From contig NC_017249.1 in assembly GCF_000284375.1 (NCBI RefSeq), positions 4,690,001 to 4,754,000 of the forward strand: a stretch of 64,000 nucleotides of DNA. The letters are read 5' to 3'. The notes under the pieces were generated by a model. It searched no databases and had not been told where the DNA came from. It saw only the letters and a list, made by a program, of their open reading frames with translations. A program made the translations under genes and the position numbers. Source of the stretch: Bradyrhizobium japonicum USDA 6. GTDB lineage: Bacteria; Pseudomonadota; Alphaproteobacteria; Rhizobiales; Xanthobacteraceae. Below are positions 26,491 to 35,720 of this stretch, one piece after another. The first letter of the stretch is position 1. Every line of letters starts with the position of its first letter.

Positions 26491-27381
26491 ATGGCAGCCA
26501 AGACGAAATTCCGGGGATCGTTCACCGCCTTGGTAACGCCGTTCAAGAACGGCTCGCTGGACGAGGCGGCGTTCCGCTCGCTGGTCAACTGGCAGATCTC
26601 GGAAGGCACAAACGGCCTGGTCCCGGTCGGCACCACCGGCGAGAGCCCGACGCTCAGCCATGACGAGCACAAGAAGGTCGTCGAATGGTGCATCGCTGAA
26701 GCCAAGGGGCGCGTGCCCGTGGTCGCGGGTGCCGGCTCCAATTCGACGAAGGAGGCGATCGAGCTCGCGCAGCACGCCGAGAAGGCCGGCGCGGACGCCG
26801 TGCTGGTCGTGACGCCCTACTACAACAAGCCGACCCAGGAAGGGATGTACCAGCACTTCAAGGCGATCAACGATGCGATCGGCATCCCGATCATCATCTA
26901 CAACATTCCGCCGCGCTCGGTGATCGACATGTCGGTCGACACCATGAAGCGGCTGTGGGAGCTGAAGAACATCGCCGGGGTCAAGGACGCCACCGCCAGC
27001 ATGGTCCGCGTCTCGCAGCAGCGCGCGGCGATGGGCGAGGATTTCAACCAGCTCTCCGGCGAGGACGCGACCATCCTCGGCTACATGGCGCATGGCGGCC
27101 ATGGCTGCATCTCGGTGACCTCGAACGTCGCGCCGCGGCTGTGCGCGGAGTTCCAGGCCGCCTGGGCGAAGGGCGACACCAAGGCGGCGCTCGCAATCCA
27201 CGACAAGCTGATGCCGCTGCACAACAACCTCTTCATCGAGAGCAACCCGGCGCCGATCAAGTATGCGATGTCGCTGCTCGGCAAGCTGGACGAGACGCTG
27301 CGGCTGCCGATGGTTCCGGTCACCGAGCCGACGCGCGTTGCCGTGCGCAGCGCCATGGTTCATGCTGGGCTGATCAATTGA
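26491..27381 (+). CDS. dapA: 4-hydroxy-tetrahydrodipicolinate synthase
   Basis: Condenses pyruvate with aspartate semialdehyde in the lysine and diaminopimelate pathway. The 296-residue TIM barrel shows Thr48-Thr49 in [10 protein letters not shown], Tyr111 in [11 protein letters not shown], Tyr137 in IYNIPPRS, and Schiff-base Lys165 in AGVKDA. The ATG at 26491 has GGAGGAAG upstream; an in-frame ATG at 26446 is rejected. It supplies wall precursors next to a wall-cleaving enzyme gene. Confidence 0.97.
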   Translation: MAAKTKFRGSFTALVTPFKNGSLDEAAFRSLVNWQISEGTNGLVPVGTTGESPTLSHDEHKKVVEWCIAEAKGRVPVVAGAGSNSTKEAIELAQHAEKAGADAVLVVTPYYNKPTQEGMYQHFKAINDAIGIPIIIYNIPPRSVIDMSVDTMKRLWELKNIAGVKDATASMVRVSQQRAAMGEDFNQLSGEDATILGYMAHGGHGCISVTSNVAPRLCAEFQAAWAKGDTKAALAIHDKLMPLHNNLFIESNPAPIKYAMSLLGKLDETLRLPMVPVTEPTRVAVRSAMVHAGLIN

Positions 27382-27404
27382 TTTAGCCAACCGGGGAGCC
27401 GTTC

Positions 27405-27845
27405 ATGAGCGTGGACGAGAAGGGCAGGAAGATGCTCACGGAGTTCCGTGAGTTCGCCATGAAAGGCAACGTCGTCGACCTCGCCGTCGGCGTCATCATC
27501 GGTGCGGCCTTCGGCGCCATCGTCACGTCGCTGGTCGGTGACATCATCATGCCGATCATCGGCGCCGCGACCGGCGGCCTCGACTTCTCGAACTACTTCG
27601 CCCCCTTGTCGAAGGCGGTGACCGCAACCAACTTAGCGGATGCGAAAAAGCAAGGTGCAGTACTTGCTTACGGCAGCTTCCTGACGCTGACGATCAACTT
27701 CATCATCGTCGCCTTCGTGTTGTTCCTGGTGATCCGCGCCATGAACACGCTGAAGCGCAAGGAGGAGGCGGCGCCTGCGGCCCCGCCAAAACCGTCGGCC
27801 GAGGTCGAACTGCTGACCGAGATCCGCGATCTCCTCAAGAAGTGA
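27405..27845 (+). CDS. mscL: Large-conductance mechanosensitive channel
   Basis: A 146-residue MscL, the homopentameric channel opened by membrane stretch during hypo-osmotic shock. The N-terminal helix with [24 protein letters not shown] (written here in parts: [23 protein letters not shown]) is the family signature and covers TM1 (about 18-45); TM2 lies at about 87-110 ([20 protein letters not shown]), and the C-terminal helical bundle ends EIRDLLKK. It follows dapA by 23 bases. Confidence 0.97.
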   Translation: MSVDEKGRKMLTEFREFAMKGNVVDLAVGVIIGAAFGAIVTSLVGDIIMPIIGAATGGLDFSNYFAPLSKAVTATNLADAKKQGAVLAYGSFLTLTINFIIVAFVLFLVIRAMNTLKRKEEAAPAAPPKPSAEVELLTEIRDLLKK

Positions 27846-27904
27846 CGCGCGCGCTTCATCCGAACTGTTAGCTTACGCGCGCATCTCGATCAGGTTTGTC
27901 TTCC

Positions 27905-28378
27905 ATGGCCGACAAGAACGAACGTCCAATCAAGGTCATGGCGGAAAATCGCAAGGCCCGCTTCAACTATGCGATCGAAGACACGATCGAGGCGGGCATT
28001 GCGCTCACCGGCACCGAGGTCAAATCAATCCGCAACGGCAAGAGCACGATTGCGGAGTCCTACGCCGATTCCAAGGACGGCGAGATCTGGCTGATCAACG
28101 CCACCATTCCCGAATATCTCCAGGGCAACCGCTTCAATCACGAGCCCAAGCGGCCGCGAAAGCTGCTTCTGCATCGCAAGCAGATCAACAAGCTGATGGG
28201 CGCGGTCGACCGCGAAGGCATGACGCTGATCCCGCTCAAACTCTATTTCAACGAGCGCGGGCGGGCCAAGTTGCAGCTGGCGGTTGCAAAGGGCAAGAAG
28301 CTGCACGACAAGCGCGAGTCCGAGAAGAAGCGCGACTGGAGCCGGGAGAAGGGCCGGCTGTTGCGGGCGAGGGGATAG
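27905..28378 (+). CDS. smpB: SsrA-binding protein SmpB
   Basis: A 157-residue tmRNA-binding protein for ribosome rescue. Motifs: [32 protein letters not shown], and a basic C-terminal tail ([20 protein letters not shown]) that enters the mRNA channel. The ATG at 27905 begins MADKNER. The tmRNA gene itself is not in this window. Confidence 0.97.
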   Translation: MADKNERPIKVMAENRKARFNYAIEDTIEAGIALTGTEVKSIRNGKSTIAESYADSKDGEIWLINATIPEYLQGNRFNHEPKRPRKLLLHRKQINKLMGAVDREGMTLIPLKLYFNERGRAKLQLAVAKGKKLHDKRESEKKRDWSREKGRLLRARG

Positions 28379-28395
28379 CGGCAAGAGGTTGGCGG

Positions 28396-28977
28396 ATGAC
28401 TCAGAAGAACCTGCTCGAGGTCGATTGGAGCCAGATTCCCGCACCCGCCGACGATGGCGGCGCCGCTCATCTCAAGGGCACGACGCTGCCGGCGATCAGC
28501 CTGCTCGCGACCGACGATACGTCGGTGAATCTGTCGGCGCTCTCCGGCCGGACCGTGGTGTTCGCCTATCCGCGCACCGGCGAGCCCGGCAAGATCGGGC
28601 TGGTCGACGATTGGGACATGATCCCGGGCGCGCGCGGTTGCACGCCGCAGACTTGCGCGTTTCGTGATCTGTTTGCCGAGCTGAAAGCTGCCGGCGCCGC
28701 GCAGGTGTACGGCCTCTCGACGCAGAGCAACGCCTATCAGACCGAGATGGCGTCGCGTCTGCACCTGCCGTTTCCGGTGCTGTCGGACGAGAAGCTGGCG
28801 CTGACGCGCGCCCTCAATCTGCCGACCATGGAGGTCGCTGGCCTGACCTTGATCAAGCGGCTTGCGCTGATCATCGACGATGCCGAGGTCACGCATGTGT
28901 TCTATCCGGTGTTTCCGCCCGACCGGAACGCCGGCGATGTCCTGGACTGGCTAAAGGCCAATCCAGCCGAACCCTAG
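28396..28977 (+). CDS. Peroxiredoxin, Bcp/PrxQ-like
   Basis: A 193-residue thiol peroxidase of the AhpC/TSA superfamily. The motif GARGCTPQTCAFRD places a peroxidatic Cys82 (GCT) and a likely resolving Cys87 five residues later, as in Bcp/PrxQ. YPRTGEPG replaces the usual YPxDxTPG context, so it belongs to a divergent subgroup. It overlaps the convergent uracil-DNA glycosylase gene by four bases. Confidence 0.85.
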   Translation: MTQKNLLEVDWSQIPAPADDGGAAHLKGTTLPAISLLATDDTSVNLSALSGRTVVFAYPRTGEPGKIGLVDDWDMIPGARGCTPQTCAFRDLFAELKAAGAAQVYGLSTQSNAYQTEMASRLHLPFPVLSDEKLALTRALNLPTMEVAGLTLIKRLALIIDDAEVTHVFYPVFPPDRNAGDVLDWLKANPAEP

Positions 28978-29648
28978 TCCAGGTCGGCCCTCACCTTCGC
29001 GAACACGCTCCGGAACATGTCCGTCGTCAGCACGCCGGTGTTCGTGTTGTAGCGCGAGCAATGATAGCTGTCGTAGAGCCTGAATGCGCCGGCCTGATGT
29101 ACGGCGCCGTGGCCGAAGGGAGCTTGCGAGGCCTTCAGCTTCAGCGGCTTGAGCACCGTGTCGTGCGCAATGCGTCCGAGCGCGACGATGGCGCGCAAGT
29201 TCGGCATCGTCGCGAGGGTAGCCCCGAGGAACTGGCGGCAGGTGTTGATCTCGATTGGCAGCGGCTTGTTCTGCGGCGGAACGCAATGCACGGCATTGGC
29301 GATCCGGCAGTCGACCAGCTTCAGGCCGTCGTCGGGCCGCGCCTGATAGGTGCCCTTGGCGAAGCCGTATTCGAGCAGCGTGGCGTAGAGCAGGTCGCCG
29401 GCATAGTCGCCGGTGAAGGGGCGGCCGGTGCGGTTGGCGCCCTGCATGCCTGGTGCAAGGCCAACGATCAGCAGGCGTGCCTTGATGTCGCCGAAGGGGG
29501 GGACCGGGGCGTTGTGCCACAACGGCTCGCGCGCGCGGTTCGCCTCGCGAAAGGCGACCAGGCGCGGACAAAGCGGACAGTCACGGTCGGGGACGAGGGT
29601 GAGAGGCTGGCGGCTTGACCGGGCCGCCTCACTCCTCGAAGTCGTCAT
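28974..29648 (-). CDS. Family 5 uracil-DNA glycosylase (UdgB type)
   Basis: A 224-residue base-excision repair enzyme. The family 5 pattern is clear: GLAPGMQGANRTGRPFTGDY at about 63-82 and SYHCSRYNTNTG with His196 and Asn201. Cysteines 24, 27, 122 and 137 (CPLC, VHCVPP, NTC) match the 4Fe-4S cluster ligands. Unlike family 1 enzymes, motif 1 has no catalytic Asp, as expected for family 5. The ATG at 29648 overlaps the 3' end of the upstream NYN gene by 20 bases. Confidence 0.88.
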   Translation of the reverse strand: MTTSRSEAARSSRQPLTLVPDRDCPLCPRLVAFREANRAREPLWHNAPVPPFGDIKARLLIVGLAPGMQGANRTGRPFTGDYAGDLLYATLLEYGFAKGTYQARPDDGLKLVDCRIANAVHCVPPQNKPLPIEINTCRQFLGATLATMPNLRAIVALGRIAHDTVLKPLKLKASQAPFGHGAVHQAGAFRLYDSYHCSRYNTNTGVLTTDMFRSVFAKVRADLD

Positions 29649-30276
29649 CGCCCCTCGGCGCCATCGTGGTCGCGCGCTGGAGGAACTGCGGGGCGTGATG
29701 GCGTCCCTCGCCACGCTCGCCGCGGTCGCGCGGGGCAGGGCGTTCGGACGGGTCGCGGCCGAGCTTGGATTGCAGCTCGACGAGGTCGGTGAAGACGTCG
29801 GCCTGGCGGCGCAGCTCGTCGGCGATCATCGGCGGCTGGCTCGCGATGGTGGAGATCACGGTGACCCGGACGCCGCGGCGCTGGACGGCTTCGACCAGGG
29901 AGCGGAAGTCGCCGTCACCCGAGAACAGCACCATCTGGTCGATGTGCTCGGCGAGCTCCATGGCGTCCACGGCGAGCTCGATGTCCATGTTGCCCTTGAC
30001 CTTGCGGCGGCCGGAGGCGTCGATGAACTCCTTGGTCGCCTTGGTCACGACCGTGTAGCCGTTGTAGTCGAGCCAGTCGATCAGCGGGCGGATCGAGGAG
30101 TATTCCTGATCCTCGATGATCGCGGTGTAGTAGAACGCCCGCAACAGCGTCCCGCGGCTCTGAAACTCCTTCAGCAGGCGCTTGTAGTCGATGTCGAAGC
30201 CCAGAGTTTTCGCCGTCGCGTAGAGATTGGCCCCATCGATGAAGAGCGCGATCTTGTTAGTGGCAGAAGGTGACAT
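29629..30276 (-). CDS. NYN domain (LabA/DUF88) protein
   Basis: A 215-residue PIN-like NYN-domain protein, a fold used by RNases. The acidic site is visible: Asp14 and Asn17 in FIDGANLY, Asp98 in GNMDIELAVD, and Asp121/Asp123 in FSGDGDF. A charged, disordered Arg-rich tail (about 170-215) follows. Genes of this family are common in Rhizobiales. It lies just upstream of, and overlaps, a DNA repair gene, so a nucleic-acid role is plausible but not shown. Confidence 0.85.
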   Translation of the reverse strand: MSPSATNKIALFIDGANLYATAKTLGFDIDYKRLLKEFQSRGTLLRAFYYTAIIEDQEYSSIRPLIDWLDYNGYTVVTKATKEFIDASGRRKVKGNMDIELAVDAMELAEHIDQMVLFSGDGDFRSLVEAVQRRGVRVTVISTIASQPPMIADELRRQADVFTDLVELQSKLGRDPSERPAPRDRGERGEGRHHAPQFLQRATTMAPRGDDDFEE

Positions 30277-30605
30277 TCAGTTTGCTCGCGTAGCGTTCGT
30301 GATTGATCGTTTATTGTTGGCGCGGCGACAGCAAGCCGCGCAGTCTTATGGTGCCGCCGAAACCCGTCGAAACCGCAAATCCGGAGAAGTCGTGGCAATC
30401 AAGGTATAGTTATGGCGGACCTGCATACGCCCGGTGCCACCCTCAATGGCAGCCCGGCAAACCACCCATCCCAGCCCCAATGTGGGGGTAGCAGAGCCGT
30501 TTGGCGAGGCCAAATCACAAATTGGCCTTGCGAAATCGCCCTGTCCCCTATAACTAGCCCCAATCATCCACATATTTCGTCCCACCCACAACGGAGCGAC
30601 AGTCC
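30277..30605. other. 329-base divergent promoter region of the NYN gene and rpoZ
   Basis: No gene. It contains the inverted repeat AGGCCAA-N8-TTGGCCT (30507-30528) and, overlapping its right arm, a plausible -35/-10 pair for rpoZ listed separately. Confidence 0.45.
30507..30554 (+). promoter_or_regulatory. Candidate rpoZ promoter with overlapping inverted repeat
   Basis: CTTGCG (30527-30532) and TATAAC (30549-30554) are separated by 16 bases, about 52 bases before the rpoZ start. The inverted repeat AGGCCAA-atcacaaa-TTGGCCT covers 30507-30528 and overlaps the -35 box, as an operator would. Regulator unknown. Confidence 0.35.
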
Positions 30606-30998
30606 ATGGCTCGCGTCACCGTAGAAGATTGTATCGACAAGGTCGACAACCGGTTTGACCTGGTCCTGCTGGCCGCCCACCGGGCCCGCATGATTTCGTC
30701 CGGTTCACAACTAACGGTTGACCGCGATAACGACAAGAACCCCGTTGTGTCTTTGCGCGAAATTGCGGACGAAACCATCTCGCCGGAGGACCTCCGCGAG
30801 GAGCTGGTCCACTCGCTCCAGAAATTCGTCGAGGTCGATGAGCCCGAGCCCGATACGGTCCCGCTGATCGGTTCCGCCGGTGCCAGCGTCGACGCCGACG
30901 ATACCGAAGTTGCCGTTGAGCGCATGACCGAAGAGGAGCTCCTGAAGGGCCTCGAGGGCCTCGCGCCGCCGGAAGAACAGCCCGAGGAGGACGAGTAA
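30606..30998 (+). CDS. rpoZ: RNA polymerase omega subunit
   Basis: A 130-residue omega subunit that assists beta' folding and ppGpp response. The N-terminal [20 protein letters not shown] and the RARMISSG segment are typical; the acidic C-terminal tail (EEQPEEDE) is longer than in enterobacteria, common in alphaproteobacteria. It lies upstream of the ppGpp synthetase/hydrolase gene, the usual pairing. Confidence 0.97.
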   Translation: MARVTVEDCIDKVDNRFDLVLLAAHRARMISSGSQLTVDRDNDKNPVVSLREIADETISPEDLREELVHSLQKFVEVDEPEPDTVPLIGSAGASVDADDTEVAVERMTEEELLKGLEGLAPPEEQPEEDE

Positions 30999-31036
30999 TC
31001 GTCCCGTCGCAGTCGTCGACTTCTTGTGATCTTATC

Positions 31037-31070
31037 AAAGGCCCGAACCCGTGTTCGGGCCTTTGCTTTT
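31037..31070 (+). terminator. Rho-independent terminator after rpoZ
   Basis: AAAGGCCCGAAC-CCGT-GTTCGGGCCTTT, a twelve-base-pair stem with a four-base loop, followed by GCTTTT, 39 bases after the rpoZ stop. Confidence 0.95.
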
Positions 31071-31205
31071 GTTCGCGTTTTCGTGGTTACCATAGCGTTG
31101 CCGCATCGCGTTGCTTGCCTGTCACCGAATTGATCGGACGCACGCGCGATCGGGGCTAAGATGTATGCAACGGGCGGCTCATGGTCCGTTTGAAGGCAGG
31201 GTGGC

Positions 31206-33491
31206 ATGGTGTATCGGCGCCGGAGACAAACGCAGATGCTGGCCGCAACCGAATCGGTTGCCGTGGCCCCGACTGCGCCGGTGGGGCGCCCGGCCAAGCC
31301 TCGCACGCGCATGATGCGTCAATATGACCTCGTCGAGCGCGTCAGGTCCTACAATCCCAATACCAACGAAGACCTGCTGAACCGCGCCTATGTCTACGCC
31401 ATGAAGGCGCACGGCTCGCAGACCCGTGCCTCGGGCGATCCGTACTTCTCGCACCCGCTGGAAGTGGCGGCGATTCTCACCGATCTGAAGCTCGACGACG
31501 CCACCATCGTGGCTGCCCTGCTGCACGACACGATCGAGGACACCGAGGCGACGCGTGCCGAGATCGACCAGATCTTCGGACCCGAGATCGGCGCGCTGGT
31601 CGAGGGCCTGACCAAGCTGAAGCGGCTGGAGCTGGTGTCGCGCGAGGCCAAGCAGGCCGAGAACCTGCGCAAATTGTTGCTGGCCATTGCCGACGATGTC
31701 CGCGTTCTGCTGGTCAAGCTCGCCGACCGCCTGCACAACATGCGTACGCTGGACTTCGTGCCGCCGGAGTCGCGACGGCGCATTGCCGAGGAGACGCTCG
31801 ACATCTATGCGCCGCTGGCCGGCCGCATGGGCATGCAGGAAATGCGCGAGGAGCTGGAGGATTTGTCCTTCCGCACCCTCGATCCGGAAGCCTATTCGGT
31901 GGTGATGCAGCGGCTCGACGCGCTCGCCGAGCGCAACCGCAACCTGATCGGCGAAATCGAGGACCAGCTCTCCAACAATCTGCGCCACCGGGGGCTGGGC
32001 GCGCGGGTCTATGGCCGCCGCAAGAAGCCGTTCTCGATCTGGACCAAGATGGAACGCAAGTCGGTCGGCTTCGAGCAATTGTCCGACATCTTCGGCTTCC
32101 GCCTCGTCGTCAACGACATCGAGGCCTGCTATCGCGCGCTCGGCATCGTCCACACCAACTGGCCGGTCGTGCCCGGGCGGTTCAAGGACTACATCTCGAC
32201 GCCGAAGCAGAACGACTACCGCTCGATCCACACCACGGTGATCGGCCCCGGCAACCAGCGCGTCGAGCTCCAGATCCGTACCGAGGCGATGGACCAGATC
32301 GCCGAGCGCGGCATCGCTGCACACGTGTTCTACAAGGAAGACGTGGGCTCGCCGACCGAGTTTCTCAAGCGCGAGTCCAATGCGTTCGCCTGGTTGCGCC
32401 ACACCATCGGAATCCTCTCGGAGAGCGCCAACCCCGAGGAATTCCTCGAGCACACCAAGCTCGAGCTGTTCCACGACCAGGTGTTCTGCTTCACCCCGAA
32501 GGGCAAGCTGATCGCGCTGCCGCGCCATGCCAACGTGATCGACTTCGCCTATGCCGTGCATACCGACGTCGGCAACAGCGCCGTCGGCTGCAAGATCAAC
32601 GGCCAGTTCGCGCCGCTGTCCTCGGAACTCCAGAACGGCGACGAGGTCGAGGTGCTGACCTCGGAGGCGCAAGCGGCGCCGCCCTCGGCCTGGGAAACGC
32701 TCGCGGTCACGGGCAAGGCGCGCGCCGCGATCCGCCGCGCCACCAGGACCGCGGTGCGCGACCAATATGTCGGTCTCGGCCGGCGCATCGTCGAACGCCT
32801 GTTCGAGCGCGCCAAGATCGAATACGCCGACGACAAGCTCAAGGGCGCGCTGCCGAGGCTGGCGCGTACCTCGATCGAGGACGTCATGGCGGCGGTCGGC
32901 CGCGGCGAGATCAAGGCCTCCCACGTCGCGCGTGCGATGTATCCCGACTACAAGGAGGAGCGCATCGCGCGCTACGGCGTCAAGAAGGGGCTCGCCGCCA
33001 AGCTCAGGGAGAAGTCGTCGGAGCCGCCGCGCAGCCCGGTCGCGATCCCGATCCGCGGCATCAATTCCGACCTGCCGGTGAAGTTCGCGCCGAACGGCGG
33101 CGCCGTGCCCGGGGACCGCATCGTCGGCATCGTCACGCCGGGCGAGGGGATCACGATCTACCCGATCCAGGCGCCGGCCCTGAAGGATTTCGAGGAGGAG
33201 CCGGAGCGCTGGCTCGACGTGCGCTGGGACATCGAGGATTCCGCCCCGCAGCGCTTCCCGGCCCGCATCAAGGTCGAGAACGTCAACGAGCCCGGCGCGC
33301 TGGCGCAGATCGCGACCGTGATCGCCGAGCACGACGGCAACATCGACAACATCAGCATGCAGCGCCGCTCGCCCGACTTCACCGAGACGACGATCGATCT
33401 CGAAGTCTACGATCTGAAGCATTTGAGCGCGATCCTCGCCCAGTTGCGCGCGAAGGCGGTCGTCGCCCGCGTCGAACGTGTTAATGGATAG
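31206..33491 (+). CDS. rsh: Bifunctional (p)ppGpp synthetase/hydrolase RelA/SpoT
   Basis: A 761-residue Rsh controlling the stringent response. Domains: HD hydrolase (about 60-200) with His83 in YFSHPLEVA, His107-Asp108 and Glu111-Asp112 in LLHDTIEDT, all intact; synthetase (about 250-380) with RKKPFSIWTKM, FGFRLVV and DYRSIHTTV; TGS (about 420-485); linker; and C-terminal ACT domain (about 690-760) with EHDGNIDNISMQRR. Both catalytic sites look active. It starts 136 bases after the rpoZ terminator. Confidence 0.96.
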   Translation: MVYRRRRQTQMLAATESVAVAPTAPVGRPAKPRTRMMRQYDLVERVRSYNPNTNEDLLNRAYVYAMKAHGSQTRASGDPYFSHPLEVAAILTDLKLDDATIVAALLHDTIEDTEATRAEIDQIFGPEIGALVEGLTKLKRLELVSREAKQAENLRKLLLAIADDVRVLLVKLADRLHNMRTLDFVPPESRRRIAEETLDIYAPLAGRMGMQEMREELEDLSFRTLDPEAYSVVMQRLDALAERNRNLIGEIEDQLSNNLRHRGLGARVYGRRKKPFSIWTKMERKSVGFEQLSDIFGFRLVVNDIEACYRALGIVHTNWPVVPGRFKDYISTPKQNDYRSIHTTVIGPGNQRVELQIRTEAMDQIAERGIAAHVFYKEDVGSPTEFLKRESNAFAWLRHTIGILSESANPEEFLEHTKLELFHDQVFCFTPKGKLIALPRHANVIDFAYAVHTDVGNSAVGCKINGQFAPLSSELQNGDEVEVLTSEAQAAPPSAWETLAVTGKARAAIRRATRTAVRDQYVGLGRRIVERLFERAKIEYADDKLKGALPRLARTSIEDVMAAVGRGEIKASHVARAMYPDYKEERIARYGVKKGLAAKLREKSSEPPRSPVAIPIRGINSDLPVKFAPNGGAVPGDRIVGIVTPGEGITIYPIQAPALKDFEEEPERWLDVRWDIEDSAPQRFPARIKVENVNEPGALAQIATVIAEHDGNIDNISMQRRSPDFTETTIDLEVYDLKHLSAILAQLRAKAVVARVERVNG

Positions 33492-33536
33492 ACGCCTTTC
33501 GTAGGCGTTCGTCCCCCCGATTTCGTGAGTCCTGAA

Positions 33537-34289
33537 ATGCGCGCACTTCCGCTCCGCCTCGGTGTCAATGTCGACCATGTCGCGACCCTTCGTAACGCGC
33601 GCGGCGGCCGCAATCCCGATCCGGTGCGCGCCGCGCTGCTTGCGATCGAGGCCGGCGCCGACGGCATCACCGCGCATCTGCGCGAGGATCGCCGCCACAT
33701 CCGCGACGAGGACATGGCGCGGCTGAAGGCCGAGATCTCCAGGCCGCTCAATTTCGAAATGGCGGCGACCGACGACATGATGCGCATCTCGCTCGCGACC
33801 AAGCCGCACGCGGTATGCCTCGTGCCGGAGCGCCGCCAGGAGGTGACGACCGAAGGCGGCCTCGACGTCGTCGGCCAGCACAACGCGCTCGCGCCCTACA
33901 TCGCCCGGCTGAACGATGCGGGCATCCGGGTCTCGCTGTTCATCGCCGCCGATCCCGCGCAGATCGAGATGGCGGCGCGGCTGCATGCGCCCGTGATCGA
34001 GATCCACACGGGCGCCTGGTGCGACGCCGTCGTCGATGGCCACACCGCGAAGGCCGAGGCGGAATGGCAGCGGATCGTGGCAGGGGTGAAGCTGGCCAAG
34101 GAAGCGGGGCTCGAGGTTCATGCGGGCCATGGGCTCGACTATGCGACGGCGGAGACGATCGCGGCCCTGCCGGAGATCATGGAACTCAACATCGGCTACT
34201 ACATGATCGGCGAGGCGCTGTTCGTCGGGCTCGCCGAGACGGTGCGCAGCATGCGCGCGGCGATGGACCGCGGCCGGAGCCGGGCATGA
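33537..34289 (+). CDS. pdxJ: Pyridoxine 5'-phosphate synthase
   Basis: Condenses 1-deoxyxylulose 5-phosphate with 3-amino-2-oxopropyl phosphate, the last step of de novo vitamin B6 synthesis. The 250-residue TIM barrel shows [27 protein letters not shown], and [15 protein letters not shown] at 33537 (MRALPL) is chosen over an upstream GTG at 33525. It overlaps acpS by four bases, a widespread arrangement. Confidence 0.97.
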   Translation: MRALPLRLGVNVDHVATLRNARGGRNPDPVRAALLAIEAGADGITAHLREDRRHIRDEDMARLKAEISRPLNFEMAATDDMMRISLATKPHAVCLVPERRQEVTTEGGLDVVGQHNALAPYIARLNDAGIRVSLFIAADPAQIEMAARLHAPVIEIHTGAWCDAVVDGHTAKAEAEWQRIVAGVKLAKEAGLEVHAGHGLDYATAETIAALPEIMELNIGYYMIGEALFVGLAETVRSMRAAMDRGRSRA

Positions 34290-34705
34290 TCATCGGCATC
34301 GGCTCCGACCTGATCGACATCACCCGCGTCGGCAAGGTGATCGAGCGCCATGGCGAGCGTTTCCTCGACCGCATCTTCACCGCGGCGGAGCGGGCCAAGG
34401 CGGAGCGGCGCGCCAAGAGCGAGAAGATGGTGGTCGCGACCTACGCCAAGCGCTTCGCCGCCAAGGAGGCCTGCTCGAAGGCGCTCGGCACCGGCATCCG
34501 GAACGGTGTCTGGTGGCGCGACATGGGGGTGGTCAACCTGCCGGGAGGGCGGCCGACCATGCAGTTGACGGGCGGGGCGCTGGCGCGGCTCCAGGCCCTG
34601 ACGCCCGAGGGGTTCGAGGCGAAAATCGACCTGTCGATCACCGACGACTGGCCGCTGGCGCAGGCCTTCGTGATCATTTCCGCCGTGCCGCTGGCCAAGC
34701 CTTGA
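34286..34705 (+). CDS. acpS: Holo-[acyl-carrier-protein] synthase
   Basis: Transfers phosphopantetheine from CoA to acyl carrier protein. The 139-residue protein has the metal-binding Asp8 in GIGSDLIDI and Glu61 in [13 protein letters not shown]. The start overlaps the pdxJ stop (ATGA). The length is usual for alphaproteobacteria. Confidence 0.97.
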   Translation: MIIGIGSDLIDITRVGKVIERHGERFLDRIFTAAERAKAERRAKSEKMVVATYAKRFAAKEACSKALGTGIRNGVWWRDMGVVNLPGGRPTMQLTGGALARLQALTPEGFEAKIDLSITDDWPLAQAFVIISAVPLAKP

Positions 34706-34955
34706 CCGTCAACGGCTTGTTTTTATAATTCGCATTAAGAATCAATGCTTTATGCAGTTTTGATGCGATCCTTGATTGCGTGGCCCCCGACAACCGTCTA
34801 AAAGTCCGCGGACGCAAATCAGGCTGGGCGAATTCGGCTTTACGCCGGAATTGGCCCTCATTATCAGAATCAGGACAATCTCCTTGGGCCGCGAAGCGAT
34901 GGGCTGTTCGCGGAAGGAGGGCGCTCTGTGACCGCCGGCCGGAATTGAGAGAGCA

Positions 34956-35720
34956 ATGAGCGTGACTTCGGGAACGAAAACTGAAAGCGGCGTCGGCGAA
35001 ACGATCCGCGTCGTGATCCACGCTCTCCTGATCGCGCTCGTGATTCGCACGTTCCTGTTCCAGCCGTTCAACATTCCGTCCGGCTCGATGAAGGCGACGC
35101 TGCTGGTCGGCGACTATCTGTTCGTCTCGAAATACTCCTACGGCTATAGCCACTACTCGATCCCGTTCTCGCCGCCGCTGTTCTCGGGGCGAATCTGGGG
35201 CTCGGACCCGAACCGCGGCGACATCGTCGTGTTCCGCCTGCCGAAGGACGACTCCACCGATTACATCAAGCGCGTCATCGGCCTTCCCGGTGACCGCATC
35301 CAGATGAAGGATGGGCTGCTCTACATCAATGACACTCCGGTCGAGCGGCAGCGCATGAGCGAATTTGTCGGCGAGGATCCCTGCGGCTCCGAAGGCGGGG
35401 GCATCTCGCGGGTGAAGCGCTGGAAGGAAACGCTGCCGAACGGCGTGTCCTATGAGACGCTGGACTGCGCCGATAACGGCTACATGGACAACACCAACGT
35501 CTACAACGTGCCGCCGGGCCATTTCTTCATGATGGGCGACAACCGCGACAACTCCACCGACAGCCGCTTCCTCGGCCAGGTCGGCTATGTGCCGCAGGAG
35601 AATCTGATCGGCCGCGCCCAGATGATCTTCTTTTCCATCGCCGAAGGTGAGCATGCCTGGATGTTCTGGCGCTGGCCTTGGGCGGTGCGCTGGAACCGTT
35701 TCTTCAAAATCGTCCGATGA
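34956..35720 (+). CDS. lepB: Signal peptidase I
   Basis: A 254-residue inner-membrane serine protease that removes signal peptides. One N-terminal membrane helix (about 20-38) precedes the catalytic Ser44 in IPSGSMKATL; Lys105 is in YIKRVIGLPGD, and GDNRDNSTDSR is box E. A 250-base gap separates it from acpS and probably carries the promoter. It overlaps rnc by four bases. Confidence 0.97.
   Translation: MSVTSGTKTESGVGETIRVVIHALLIALVIRTFLFQPFNIPSGSMKATLLVGDYLFVSKYSYGYSHYSIPFSPPLFSGRIWGSDPNRGDIVVFRLPKDDSTDYIKRVIGLPGDRIQMKDGLLYINDTPVERQRMSEFVGEDPCGSEGGGISRVKRWKETLPNGVSYETLDCADNGYMDNTNVYNVPPGHFFMMGDNRDNSTDSRFLGQVGYVPQENLIGRAQMIFFSIAEGEHAWMFWRWPWAVRWNRFFKIVR

Noticed and set aside
27905..28395. 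tmRNA (ssrA) near smpB
   Set aside because: No tRNA-like acceptor ends or tag-encoding segment seen in the adjoining gaps.
31179..34130. A 983-codon minus-strand open frame opposite rsh and pdxJ
   Set aside because: Composition is the typical shadow of a GC-rich gene on the other strand (runs of Arg, Asp, His, Leu); no ribosome site and no recognised motif.
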